Assembly (NCBI RefSeq): GCF_002803155.1
Contig: NZ_NNBP01000041.1
Span: 1-64,000 of the forward strand
Reading direction: 5' to 3'
DNA length: 64,000 nucleotides
From: Streptomyces sp. CB02959
Lineage (GTDB): Bacteria > Actinomycetota > Actinomycetes > Streptomycetales > Streptomycetaceae
Shown here: positions 8,910-16,822 of the stretch, piece after piece
How the letters are laid out: each line of letters begins with the position of its first letter
How positions within the stretch are numbered: the first letter of the stretch is position 1
Notes under the pieces: generated by a model
What the model saw: only the letters and a program-made list of their open reading frames with translations
Databases searched by the model: none
Told to the model about the DNA's origin: nothing
Made by a program: the position numbers and the translations under genes

Positions 8910-9800
8910 ATGGCAAGGCACGCAACGACGAAGATCCGCGACATCCCCATCGGACTGCACGCGACCGGCACCCGCCGGGAGACCGACTCCATGGGGGCCA
9001 TCGACGTCCCCGCGGACCGCAACTGGGGCGCCCAGACCCAACGCTCCCTGATCCACTTCTCCATCGGGGACGACCGGATGCCCAAAGCGGTCTACCGCGC
9101 CTACGGCTACGTCAAGAAGGCCGCCGCCTCCGTCAACGGGCGCGCCGGACGGCTACCGGCCTGGAAGTCCGACCTGATCCAACGGGTGGCCGACGAAGTC
9201 ATCGCGGGCGAACTGGACGATCACTTCCCGCTCTACGTGTGGCAGACGGGCTCCGGGACGCAGTCCAACATGAACACCAACGAGGTGATCAGCAACCGCG
9301 CCATCCAACTGGCCGGCGGGGAACTGGGCAGCAAGTCCCCGATACACCCCAACGATCACGTCAACACAGGGCAGTCCTCCAACGACACCTTCCCCACCGC
9401 CATGCACATCGCCGCGGTCAAGGAGATCCACGAGCACCTGCTGCCCAGCGTGCAGGCGCTCCAGCACGCCATCGAGAACAAGGCCCGGCAGTGGCACGAC
9501 GTAGTGAAGATCGGCCGCACCCACCTGGAGGACGCCGTACCCCTCACCGTGGGACAGGAATGGTCCGGCTACGCCCACCAGCTGCAACAAGCCATCGACC
9601 GGGTGACCAGCGCCGCCGCGGGCCTGTACGAGCTCGCCATGGGCGGCACCGCAGTGGGGACGGGGCGCAACGCCCCACCCGGATTCGGCGAGGAGGTCGC
9701 GGCGGAGATCGCCGACGCGACCGGCTACCCGTTCACCACCGCGCGGAACAAACTCGCCGCCCAGGGCGGTCTGGACGCCATGGCCGGCGCCGGCTGTTAC
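8910..9800 (+). pseudogene. fumC: Class II fumarate hydratase, truncated
   Basis: The first about 295 residues of a class II fumarase are intact: M-G-A-I-D-V-P-A near residue 30, T-G-S-G-T-Q-S-N-M-N-T-N-E-V, H-P-N-D-H-V-N-T-G-Q-S-S-N-D-T-F and G-R-T-H-L-E-D-A-V-P. Just after L-D-A-M-A-G-A the sequence switches to unrelated residues (9795-9800). The remaining about 165 residues are missing, including the flexible signature loop (G-S-S-x-M-P-x-K-x-N) that supplies the catalytic serine. The frame continues open to 10442 across the neighbouring immunity gene, but that part is antisense noise. The product cannot be an active fumarase. Confidence 0.85.
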
Positions 9801-9879
9801 GCGACGGCCCATCCGGGTACGCGTCTGCGCACTGAACGGACAAGTGCGCGGATCAGTCCTCACGACTGCGCAGAAAAGA

Positions 9880-9914
9880 GTTCAGTTCCCAGGCCAGAGG
9901 CTCGGGTACTGAAC
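9880..9914. terminator. Stem-loop at the end of the toxin operon
   Basis: Arms GTTCAGT (9880-9886) and ACTGAAC (9908-9914) pair perfectly, with three further C-G pairs inside after a one-base mismatch. The structure lies 61 bases past the minus-strand stop at 9975 and probably terminates the RHS/immunity operon. Confidence 0.4.
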
Positions 9915-9974
9915 TCTGACTCCCATCCCTCCAGCAGATGGAGAATCAAACCTCTCTTCTGCGACCCCGGCTGC

Positions 9975-10322
9975 TCAGACCTGCACGCGCTGCCAGTGGC
10001 CCCGCCGGCGCCACTCGCCGTCGTCCTGCGCCCAACTCGTCACGAGGGCCGCGACCTCGTCGTGGCCCTTCATGGCGTAGGGCGGCGCCACGATGGTGCG
10101 GAAGTGCTGGTCGGGTCCGCCGTCGCGGTACTCCACGAGGCAACTCCCGTCCTCCGCGAGGTGGACCTGGATGTAGTGCTGCTCCGGATCGCGGCCGTCG
10201 GCGCGTTCCACGACGAGGAACGGAAGTGCCAGATTCAGTTCACTGAGGAGGTCGTAGAGGGTTTCCGGGGTGGGGTTGTCGTGGACGGCCCCGGTGGCGG
10301 TGTGGGCGCGGGTGGCGGTCAC
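9975..10322 (-). CDS. Small acidic protein, candidate immunity protein 2
   Basis: A 115-residue protein of no family I can name with certainty. It starts at a GTG whose GTGA overlaps the stop of the upstream gene, so the two are translationally coupled. It is acidic with alternating polar/hydrophobic strands (P-F-L-V-V-E-R-A, I-Q-V-H-L-A-E-D-G-S-C-L-V-E-Y) and ends in W-R-R-R-G-H-W-Q-R-V-Q-V. Size, acidity and position as the last gene of a polymorphic-toxin operon suggest an immunity protein, in layout resembling the Imm1 group. A fragment of a toxin chaperone is an alternative. Confidence 0.6.
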   Translation of the reverse strand: MTATRAHTATGAVHDNPTPETLYDLLSELNLALPFLVVERADGRDPEQHYIQVHLAEDGSCLVEYRDGGPDQHFRTIVAPPYAMKGHDEVAALVTSWAQDDGEWRRRGHWQRVQV

Positions 10323-11056
10323 GAGGCTTCCTCCGGGCGCAGCACCGACTGCTCGGCCAGCGTGACGAGGTCGTCTCCGGTCGTCCGGCTCGATCCGTCC
10401 GGTCCGTGCACCGTCAGGTCGTCCCCGCACTCGGCCCGGTAGACGGCGCCGAGGCGGTTTTCCCACTCGACGTGGCTGCCGGGGGAGCCGGGCAGGAGGG
10501 ACAGTTCGTGCCGCAGGATGTCCAGGGTCGCCAGGCCGCGGTCCGGGCCTTCGCTGTGGCTGCCGGTGCGCTCGTTGCGGTAGCGCATGCGCAGGAAGGG
10601 GACCGGGTCGCGCCGCAGTCGCGTCGGCTGGAGGCCGCGGTCGAATTGGTGGCGGGCCTCCGCGAGGGTCTCGGAGCCCGAGAACTCCTGCCGCCAGGCG
10701 GGAAAGAGCGCCACCGTCGCCTTGTGCAGGTCGGTGTCCTCCTGGCCGTGGTACTCGTGCACCTCCGGTCCGACGGCGGCGACCGTGTCGAAGTCCCACC
10801 CGGGGCAGGTGAGTCCGTCCAGTGTCACGAGCGGACGGTCGCCGCCGATGACCTCTTCTGCGCGGTCGCGGGCGAGTTCCAGCACGGCGCGGGCCAGTGC
10901 CGGGTCGTACTCGCCCATGACGCGCATCTCCAGTACGCGGTCCCCCGCGACGGTGGCGTCGAACGCGAAGATCATGCGTGACCAGTGCCAGGCGTCCGAC
11001 ACGCCGGGTACGGGCTCGGCGCCGGGCTGGGCGGCCAGCTTCGACGTCAGGTCCAT
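10319..11056 (-). CDS. Candidate immunity protein 1 of the RHS toxin operon
   Basis: A 245-residue soluble acidic protein, not assignable to a named family from sequence alone. The ATG at 11056 follows an AGGAG ribosome site 33 bases after the RHS toxin stop codon. That is the usual place for the cognate immunity gene. It contains a Trp-rich N-terminal part (D-A-W-H-W-S-R-M-I-F-A-F-D) and a C-terminal alpha/beta region (L-A-T-L-D-I-L-R-H-E-L-S-L-L). There is no signal peptide or membrane segment, so it would act in the cytoplasm against a DNA- or RNA-cleaving toxin. Its stop overlaps the start of the next gene. Confidence 0.6.
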   Translation of the reverse strand: MDLTSKLAAQPGAEPVPGVSDAWHWSRMIFAFDATVAGDRVLEMRVMGEYDPALARAVLELARDRAEEVIGGDRPLVTLDGLTCPGWDFDTVAAVGPEVHEYHGQEDTDLHKATVALFPAWRQEFSGSETLAEARHQFDRGLQPTRLRRDPVPFLRMRYRNERTGSHSEGPDRGLATLDILRHELSLLPGSPGSHVEWENRLGAVYRAECGDDLTVHGPDGSSRTTGDDLVTLAEQSVLRPEEAS

Positions 11057-11089
11057 GGTGGGTGGCTCCTCTGGGGGTGGGGTTCGTGC

Positions 11090-14000
11090 TCAGGTGCAGG
11101 AGTAGTTCGGGCCGGTGTTCTGGGTGTAGGTGGACGTCATCTTGCCTCCGCCGCTGGAGTTGTTCTTGCGGGACATGGGCTCCATGTTATTGGCGTCGTT
11201 GTAGAAGTCATTGCGGGTGGCGCGGTCGGAGTTGTAGCCCGTTTTGTTCCAGTGGTCGACGACCGGGTGCAGGTGCTCGTAGGTGAGCTGGTCCTTTCCG
11301 GCGGGCACCGACTCGCCCTTGGAGTTGAACCAGGTGAGCTGGTCCCTCGGGATCCGCTGGCCGGCCTCTGGGTGCCCGGCGGGGAAGCGCGGGACGCCGC
11401 CCTGTGCCTGGCCCTCGACCGTCCACTTGCTCGTCATGGCGTCGTGGGTCGACTGCCGGTAGCTGCCGGGGTATTCGGTGTCGCGGTTGTGGTTCGCCGG
11501 GCCGTTCGGGTTCGGGAGGAAGCGGCCGTTGGGCCCCCGCTGCGGCGTCAGTCCGAGGGGGTCGGCGACAGTGAGCGGGTTGTCGACGTAGGCGTAGTGG
11601 TTGGGGGCTGCCACCAGCCCCAGCGGGTCGGAGGTGAGGTACCGGGCCGTCTCCGGGTCGTAGTGGCGGAAGTAGTTGTAGTTCCACCCGGTTTCGGGGT
11701 CGGCGTACTGGCCGGGGAACCGCAGGGGGCAGGTGTCCGCCGGCCCGTCGCCGACCGGCATGCCCCAGGCGGTGGTGCGCAGCCGCCAGGTGATCCGTCC
11801 GTCCGGGGTGACCAGTTCCGTCGGGGCGCCCGAGACGTCGGTGACCACGGTGTGGAAGTCGACGCGGCCCCCGGCGTGGACGACGGTCTGGGTGAGTGGC
11901 CGGTGGGTGCCGGAGTGGTAGTCCCAGGTGGTCGCGGTGCCGTCCGACGTCACCTGCTCCGCGAGGCGGGTGCCGTCCCAGACGAAGCGGATCTCCTCGA
12001 CCGCGTGCCCGTCGTCGTCGAGGCGGCGCTTGGCGGTGCGCCGGCCCGCCGTGTCGTACTCGTATGTCCAATGCGTGCCGTCGGCCAGTACGGCGTCGGT
12101 GAGCTGGTCTGCCGTGTTCCACGTGAAAGACGCGGTGCGGGTCTGGCCGTTGAGGAGCCGCGTGATGCGGCGCACCATGCGGCCGTCCTCGTCGTACGCG
12201 TAGGTGTGACGTCCGCACCGCTCAAGGCGGTTGCCGGTGAACGTGCGCTCCGTGCCGGCGTTCTCGTCGCCGGGGACCTCGGCGTGGGTGAGGTTGCCGG
12301 CGCTGTCGTAGGCGTAGGTCTCGGTCCAGTCCTGGGCGCGCACGGCGGTGACCCGGCCCTCAGGGTCGAGTTCGAAACGCCGTGTGCCGCCCGCCGAGTC
12401 CGTGATGCCGCGGAGGTGGCCGTCCGCGCGGTAGGCGTAGGCGCGGTGCTGGAGGGTGTCGGCACCGCGGGTGACGGCCTGCAAGCTGAGCCGGCCGACG
12501 GCGTCCCACTCCTGGGACAGGACGAGGTCGGGGCCGATGAGCCGCCGTACCTCCCGGTCGGCGTCGTCGAAGGTGAAGCCCACCTGGTCACCGCCGACGT
12601 CGAGGGCGGCCGGCCGGCCCGCGGCGTCGTACGACCACGTGGAGAGCACCCCGCTGGGGGTGCGCCGGCTGGTGCGCCGTCCCAGCGCGTCGTAAGTCCA
12701 GCTCGTCGTACGGCCGTTGATGTCCTCGGAGAGCTTGCGGCCGAGGACGTCGTAGGTGTGGGCGACGGTGGTGGTCGCGTTGGCGGACCCCAACAGGCAG
12801 CCGGCCGGGTCATACGCGAAGGTGGCGATGCCGTCGGGCGAGTGCTCCTCGACGGTGCGGCCCAGCTCGTCGCGGACGAACACGGTGGTGCGGCCGACAG
12901 CGGTGGTGCGGGCGGCGAGTTCGCCGGTGGGGTCGGGCCGGTACTCCACGGCCCGGCCCTGGAAGTCGCTCTCCCGGACAAGGTGGCCGAGCACGTTGTA
13001 GGTGTAGTCCCAGGTGTGGCCGCGCGGATCGGTGACGCTGGTGAGCCGCAGCTCGGTGTCGTGCGCGAAGGTGTGCGTGGTTCCGTCGGGAGCGGTGCGC
13101 GTGAGGGGGAGGCCGAAGTGGGTGTAGCTGAACCGGGACTCCTGGCCCAGGCGGTCGGTGTGGGCCACCATGTTGCCCTCACCGTCCCACTCCCATGTCT
13201 CGGTGGCGCCGTCGGCGAACTCCCGCCAGGCGGGCTTGCCTTCAGCGGTCCAGCCGAAGCGTTCGGTGCGGCCGCAGGCGTCGGTGTAGGAACCCACCCG
13301 GCCGAACGCGTCGCGCTCGACGACCGTGGTGTGGCCCAGCGGATCGGTGACGGTCAGCGGCAGGCCGGCCGCGTTGTTCGCCACCGTGCGGGTGTGACCG
13401 AGGGCGTCGGTGATCGCGGACAGCCGTCCGTCGTCGTAGGCGAAGCTGGTGACGGCGCCGGCCGGATCCGTGGTACGGACCTGGTTGCCGCGGGCGTCGT
13501 ACTCGTGCCGCCAGGTCGCGCCGTCCACCTCGACGATCTCGACGGGCAGGCCCAGTGCGTTGTAGGCGGCACGGGTCGAGTGGCCGTCCGGGCGGGTGAC
13601 GGTGGTGAGGTTGCCGTCGTCGTCGTAGGTGTAGCTGCTGGTGTGGCCGAGCTCGTCGGTGACCGAGGCCAGCAGGTCCGGGCCGGTCCAGGTGCGGTGC
13701 GTGCGGTGGCCCTCGGCGTTGGTCCAGCCAGTGAGGCGCCGCTGCTCGTCGTAGTGGTAGACGGTGGTGCGGCCGAGGGAGTTGGTGTAGTGGTTGGTGC
13801 GGTTGAGCGGGTCGTAGGTGAGGGTGCAGGACAGGTAGCCGTCGGATCCGGTGCCGCGCACGCAGCGGTCGGCGCCGTCGTACTCCCAGCGGTACCAGCC
13901 GCCGTTGCGGTCGACGCGTTCGAGGATGCGGCCCGTCTCGTCGTAGTGGAAGCGCGCGGTGTGGCCGAGCGCGTCGGTGACCGCGGTGAGTTGGCCGTCT

Positions 14001-15010
14001 TCGTAGCCGTAGCGGCGCAGCACGGTGCCGGCCTCGCCGTCCTCGGTACCGAGGAGGCGGAGTGCCGTGACGCGGTCGCTGTCGGTGTCGACGGCGATGC
14101 GGTACCCGCCGCTGTGCCGGATCTCGAAAGGGGTGCCGTCGTCGTCGCGCCAGATGTCAACCCGCTGGCCGTTGCGGTCGGTTATCGCCTGGAGGGGGAG
14201 GGTTACCCGGCCGGCCGCGGCCTGTGCCGGGGTCACGGTCGCCGGCAGGAAGTGCAGGGTGTGCCCGGTGCCGGGGTCGGTGACGAGGATCTCGCCGGCC
14301 GGTGTCCCGTCCCAGCGCAGCTCCCGGCGCGGGCCGCGGTCGGGGAGGACCGCGGTGTCCGGGGACGGGACGTCGTACGAGAGCAGCATGCCGTCGGCAG
14401 TGGCGAGCACGAGACCCCGCTCATCGGCCTCCAAGCGCTGGTCCAGGGTGGAGGCCCAAGAGCCGCCGAACCACTGGCCGTACCGGTAGGACGACAGGTG
14501 GGTGCGCTCGACGACGAGATCGAGCAGACCGGGCAGGCGGACGTCGGTCTCGGTGAGGATCATCTCGCCCGACACCAGGTCGATGGGGTCGCCGCCCTTG
14601 CAGCGCCCGCCCGCGGGTTTGGACGATCCGACCCCATCCCGATTCGCCCCGTCCCGCAGTGGTGCGGGGCCGGAGGAGTTCGGCCGACCCGATCCGGACC
14701 CCTTCACAGGCCCCTTGGGGCCCTTCAGAGGATCCTTGGGGCCCCCGCCCCCAGGCCCACCCGACGTGTGCGGTGACGAGGAGGGGGATACATGGGGACC
14801 CTTGGGCATGTCACCGTGCCGGCCCTTGAGGATGCCCTGCATCGCCGACGCGTGCTTGGCATCCGTTTCGGCGTGGTTCTTCGCCACCTGCCGCAGGCGG
14901 TCGCCGGTGTCGTGGTAGAGGTTCTTGACCGACTTGCCGGCGTCTTCGCCGAGGGTCTTGCCGAGCCGCTTCGCGCCGTCCTCCAGCGCCTTGACGATGC
15001 GGTTCGTCAT
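11090..15010 (-). CDS. RHS/YD-repeat polymorphic toxin with C-terminal HNH-like nuclease domain
   Basis: About 1306 residues from the ATG at 15010, which overlaps the stop of the preceding gene (ATGA). The order is: a helical N-terminus of about 65 residues; a Gly/Pro/Lys-rich linker (G-G-P-G-G-G-G-P-K-D-P); a DUF6531-like block (C-K-G-G-D-P-I-D-L-V-S-G-E); roughly twenty YD repeats of the type Y-D-x-x-G-R-x-x; the RHS core with D-P-E-T-G-W-N-Y-N-Y-F-R-H-Y-D-P; R-Y-L-T-S-D-P-L-G-L; and A-D-P-L-G-L. A variable tail of about 145 residues follows. The tail contains T-Y-E-H-L-H-P-V-V-D-H-W-N, N-D-F-Y-N-D-A-N-N-M and S-R-K-N-N-S-S-G-G-G, a His/Asn pattern like HNH/endonuclease-VII toxins. It is probably delivered to competitors and cleaves nucleic acid. 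Confidence 0.88.
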   Translation of the reverse strand: MTNRIVKALEDGAKRLGKTLGEDAGKSVKNLYHDTGDRLRQVAKNHAETDAKHASAMQGILKGRHGDMPKGPHVSPSSSPHTSGGPGGGGPKDPLKGPKGPVKGSGSGRPNSSGPAPLRDGANRDGVGSSKPAGGRCKGGDPIDLVSGEMILTETDVRLPGLLDLVVERTHLSSYRYGQWFGGSWASTLDQRLEADERGLVLATADGMLLSYDVPSPDTAVLPDRGPRRELRWDGTPAGEILVTDPGTGHTLHFLPATVTPAQAAAGRVTLPLQAITDRNGQRVDIWRDDDGTPFEIRHSGGYRIAVDTDSDRVTALRLLGTEDGEAGTVLRRYGYEDGQLTAVTDALGHTARFHYDETGRILERVDRNGGWYRWEYDGADRCVRGTGSDGYLSCTLTYDPLNRTNHYTNSLGRTTVYHYDEQRRLTGWTNAEGHRTHRTWTGPDLLASVTDELGHTSSYTYDDDGNLTTVTRPDGHSTRAAYNALGLPVEIVEVDGATWRHEYDARGNQVRTTDPAGAVTSFAYDDGRLSAITDALGHTRTVANNAAGLPLTVTDPLGHTTVVERDAFGRVGSYTDACGRTERFGWTAEGKPAWREFADGATETWEWDGEGNMVAHTDRLGQESRFSYTHFGLPLTRTAPDGTTHTFAHDTELRLTSVTDPRGHTWDYTYNVLGHLVRESDFQGRAVEYRPDPTGELAARTTAVGRTTVFVRDELGRTVEEHSPDGIATFAYDPAGCLLGSANATTTVAHTYDVLGRKLSEDINGRTTSWTYDALGRRTSRRTPSGVLSTWSYDAAGRPAALDVGGDQVGFTFDDADREVRRLIGPDLVLSQEWDAVGRLSLQAVTRGADTLQHRAYAYRADGHLRGITDSAGGTRRFELDPEGRVTAVRAQDWTETYAYDSAGNLTHAEVPGDENAGTERTFTGNRLERCGRHTYAYDEDGRMVRRITRLLNGQTRTASFTWNTADQLTDAVLADGTHWTYEYDTAGRRTAKRRLDDDGHAVEEIRFVWDGTRLAEQVTSDGTATTWDYHSGTHRPLTQTVVHAGGRVDFHTVVTDVSGAPTELVTPDGRITWRLRTTAWGMPVGDGPADTCPLRFPGQYADPETGWNYNYFRHYDPETARYLTSDPLGLVAAPNHYAYVDNPLTVADPLGLTPQRGPNGRFLPNPNGPANHNRDTEYPGSYRQSTHDAMTSKWTVEGQAQGGVPRFPAGHPEAGQRIPRDQLTWFNSKGESVPAGKDQLTYEHLHPVVDHWNKTGYNSDRATRNDFYNDANNMEPMSRKNNSSGGGKMTSTYTQNTGPNYSCT

Positions 15011-15732
15011 GCGAAGCTCACCCCGCTCAGCTTGCTCTTGAAGTCCTCGGCGTGCGCCGACACCGTCTCGGCGTGCTTGGTCAGTGCCTGCGAGCGAGCG
15101 TGCAGTTCCTCGGGATGGACGCTGAAGCTTTCTCCCGCACCCCCGCCGGCGGGCGCACCGAGGGCCTTGGTGGTGCCTTCGTAGACGAGCCCGCTCACCG
15201 CGTTGCCGACCACTTCGACGAGCGGGGTGATGGCGGCCTCGATCACCTGGCCGATGACGTACTGCTCCAACTGCTGTTCCAGATAGCTCGTCGCCTTGCG
15301 GGCCGCCGCGATGATGCCGGCCTCCGCGACCTCGGCCAGACCGAAGGTGAAGGCCGCGGCGGCCTGGTCCGCGACGAACGACACGGCGAGCACGACCAGT
15401 TCGGCGATGGCCGCCGCCTTCATGCCCACGATGACACCGGCCGCGACGTCCAGGGCGGTCGCCACCGTATGGCACCCGGTCACCAACTCGTTCATGTGAC
15501 TCGACGACATCTGGCCCCACTTGGCCATCAGAGCGTCGTAGGACGCGCCCTGGTAGACCGCGGACAACTGCTCCACCGACGAGGTGGCATCCTGGTGGCT
15601 CTGCTGGATGTTGTTCGCGAAATCCCTTACGTGGCCGCCGAATTCCCGGACCTTGTCCTCGTTGACATTCGGCCACTGGACGCCGATGAAGTCCAGAAGC
15701 GACACCACCGCGTCGGGTAGTTCAAGTGCCAC
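15007..15732 (-). CDS. WXG/EspA-like N-terminal partner of the RHS toxin
   Basis: A 241-residue alpha-helical protein with start GTG at 15732. The first 100 residues look like a WXG100-type hairpin (V-R-E-F-G-G-H-V-R-D-F-A, then S-H-Q-D-A-T-S-S-V-E and Y-D-A-L-M-A-K-W-G). A small-residue-rich hydrophobic stretch (V-V-L-A-V-S-F-V-A-D-Q-A-A-A-A-F) and another helical tail follow, as in ESX substrates and the N-terminal half of CpnT-like toxins. Its stop overlaps the toxin start by four bases, so toxin translation is coupled to it. Likely role: secretion adapter or chaperone that guides the RHS protein to an ESX (type VII) apparatus. No ESX component is in the window. Confidence 0.7.
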   Translation of the reverse strand: MALELPDAVVSLLDFIGVQWPNVNEDKVREFGGHVRDFANNIQQSHQDATSSVEQLSAVYQGASYDALMAKWGQMSSSHMNELVTGCHTVATALDVAAGVIVGMKAAAIAELVVLAVSFVADQAAAAFTFGLAEVAEAGIIAAARKATSYLEQQLEQYVIGQVIEAAITPLVEVVGNAVSGLVYEGTTKALGAPAGGGAGESFSVHPEELHARSQALTKHAETVSAHAEDFKSKLSGVSFA

Positions 15733-16204
15733 CGCATTGCCCCCAGGTGAGAACCCGTCAGCTCCGTCGTCGCAACGTATCGCCGCCGGTCAAAGGGGAG
15801 GCAAAGCAAGGGTCAGTTTTGGTCCAGGCCCGTGGTGGAGCGGGTCGGGCGTGCCGAGCGAGACGCAATGCGGCCATCACCCCTGCGTGGTCTGCGCCGA
15901 GGACGACAACAGCGACGAGGGAGAGGGGCTGTGCCGGAGGGGAGTTCTGGTCCTACGCCACTGACCGTCTCGGTGCCCATCTGGAACGGCCGGACCGCAA
16001 GGACGAACCGGCCCGACGGCGTCCGGCGCGGCACCCCCACGCACCGTTGCCGAACCATCCCGATCGCTCCGCTATCGGGATGGTTCGGCGTCTTGCGCTC
16101 CGCCTGGGCCCTTTGGCAGGTCACCGGAAGCCGCGCTGCACCGCATGAGACGCTGCGGTCTTCCGACCCTGACCCATCGGGCAGGCCTCGGCGCCAGCCT
16201 GCGC
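15733..16204. other. Non-coding stretch upstream of the toxin operon
   Basis: No gene recognised. It should hold the promoter of the minus-strand toxin operon at its left end. At its right end is the long inverted repeat at 16049-16089. Confidence 0.4.
16049..16089. repeat. Perfect 16-bp inverted repeat (strong stem-loop)
   Basis: Left arm 16049-16064 (GCCGAACCATCCCGAT) and right arm 16074-16089 are exactly complementary with a nine-base loop. It looks like a bidirectional terminator or the scar of a mobile element. There is no intact gene ending immediately next to it on either strand. Confidence 0.7.
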
Positions 16205-16600
16205 GCCCCGGCGCACTCCATGGCCAAGCACATGCTCACCGCCCTCACCCGCGTGCTCGCCCGCGCACTGGAAGACACCCCGATCCTCGTCAACGCAGTC
16301 GACCCCGGAAGTACCGCCACCCACCCCGTGCCGTCGGTGGCCGAGACGGCGCAGCGGATTCTGCTGCGGCCTCCGCCCCGCCGGATCGGGCCGTTGCGGG
16401 TGGCCTGGCTGAATCTGGCCGCGGAGTAGGAGGCCCAGATCGGGGGCGACCTGTTGGCGGTCGCCCGCGCCGCTCATCCCTGCACTCGGGTGCTCATCGC
16501 CTGCCGCCCCCGGCCCGGCACTCCCATCGCGGCGGTACACACCGCCGCCGCCCTTGCAGCGGTCCGTACGGTCACGGTGATCGGCCGCTTGCTCGGCGCG
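16205..16600 (+). pseudogene. Chimeric remnant: SDR C-terminus joined to a PP2C/SpoIIE phosphatase fragment
   Basis: The frame opens with the C-terminal part of a short-chain dehydrogenase (S-M-A-K-H-M-L-T-A-L-T-R-V-L-A, then I-L-V-N-A-V-D-P-G-S). Around 16340 it passes, still in frame, into the inter-domain segment of a PP2C-type phosphatase (A-Q-R-I-L-L-R-P, P-R-R-I-G-P-L-R-V). A TAG at 16427 interrupts it, and the same frame then continues with A-Q-I-G-G-D-L-L-A-V-A-R, the conserved metal-binding start of the SpoIIE domain. After about 30 more residues the likeness is lost. Both parent genes are dead. This is a recombination scar between two unrelated genes. Confidence 0.6.
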
Positions 16601-16822
16601 GCCGTCGTCGGGGCGCGCATGGGGCATGCCCGGCAGTCGTCAAGGCTCCTACGGCGCCGGTGCCGAACCGGGGCCGGGTGCCACCGTTCGGCTGGCTAGG
16701 TACGTGCAATCGGTCGAGGAGTAGATCTTTGTGACTGTTCCTGTGGTTATGTGCTGAAGGCGTGACGGTGGCTGCCTGCTCCCCTCCAGGGGGGAGTGGC
16801 CCTGAGATGGAGGAGACGGCTG

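Noticed and set aside
10985..14776. Plus-strand open frame of 1263 codons
   Set aside because: It is exactly antisense to the RHS/YD repeats and mirrors their periodicity. Composition is Val/Gly/Arg-rich without any family, and there is no ribosome site.
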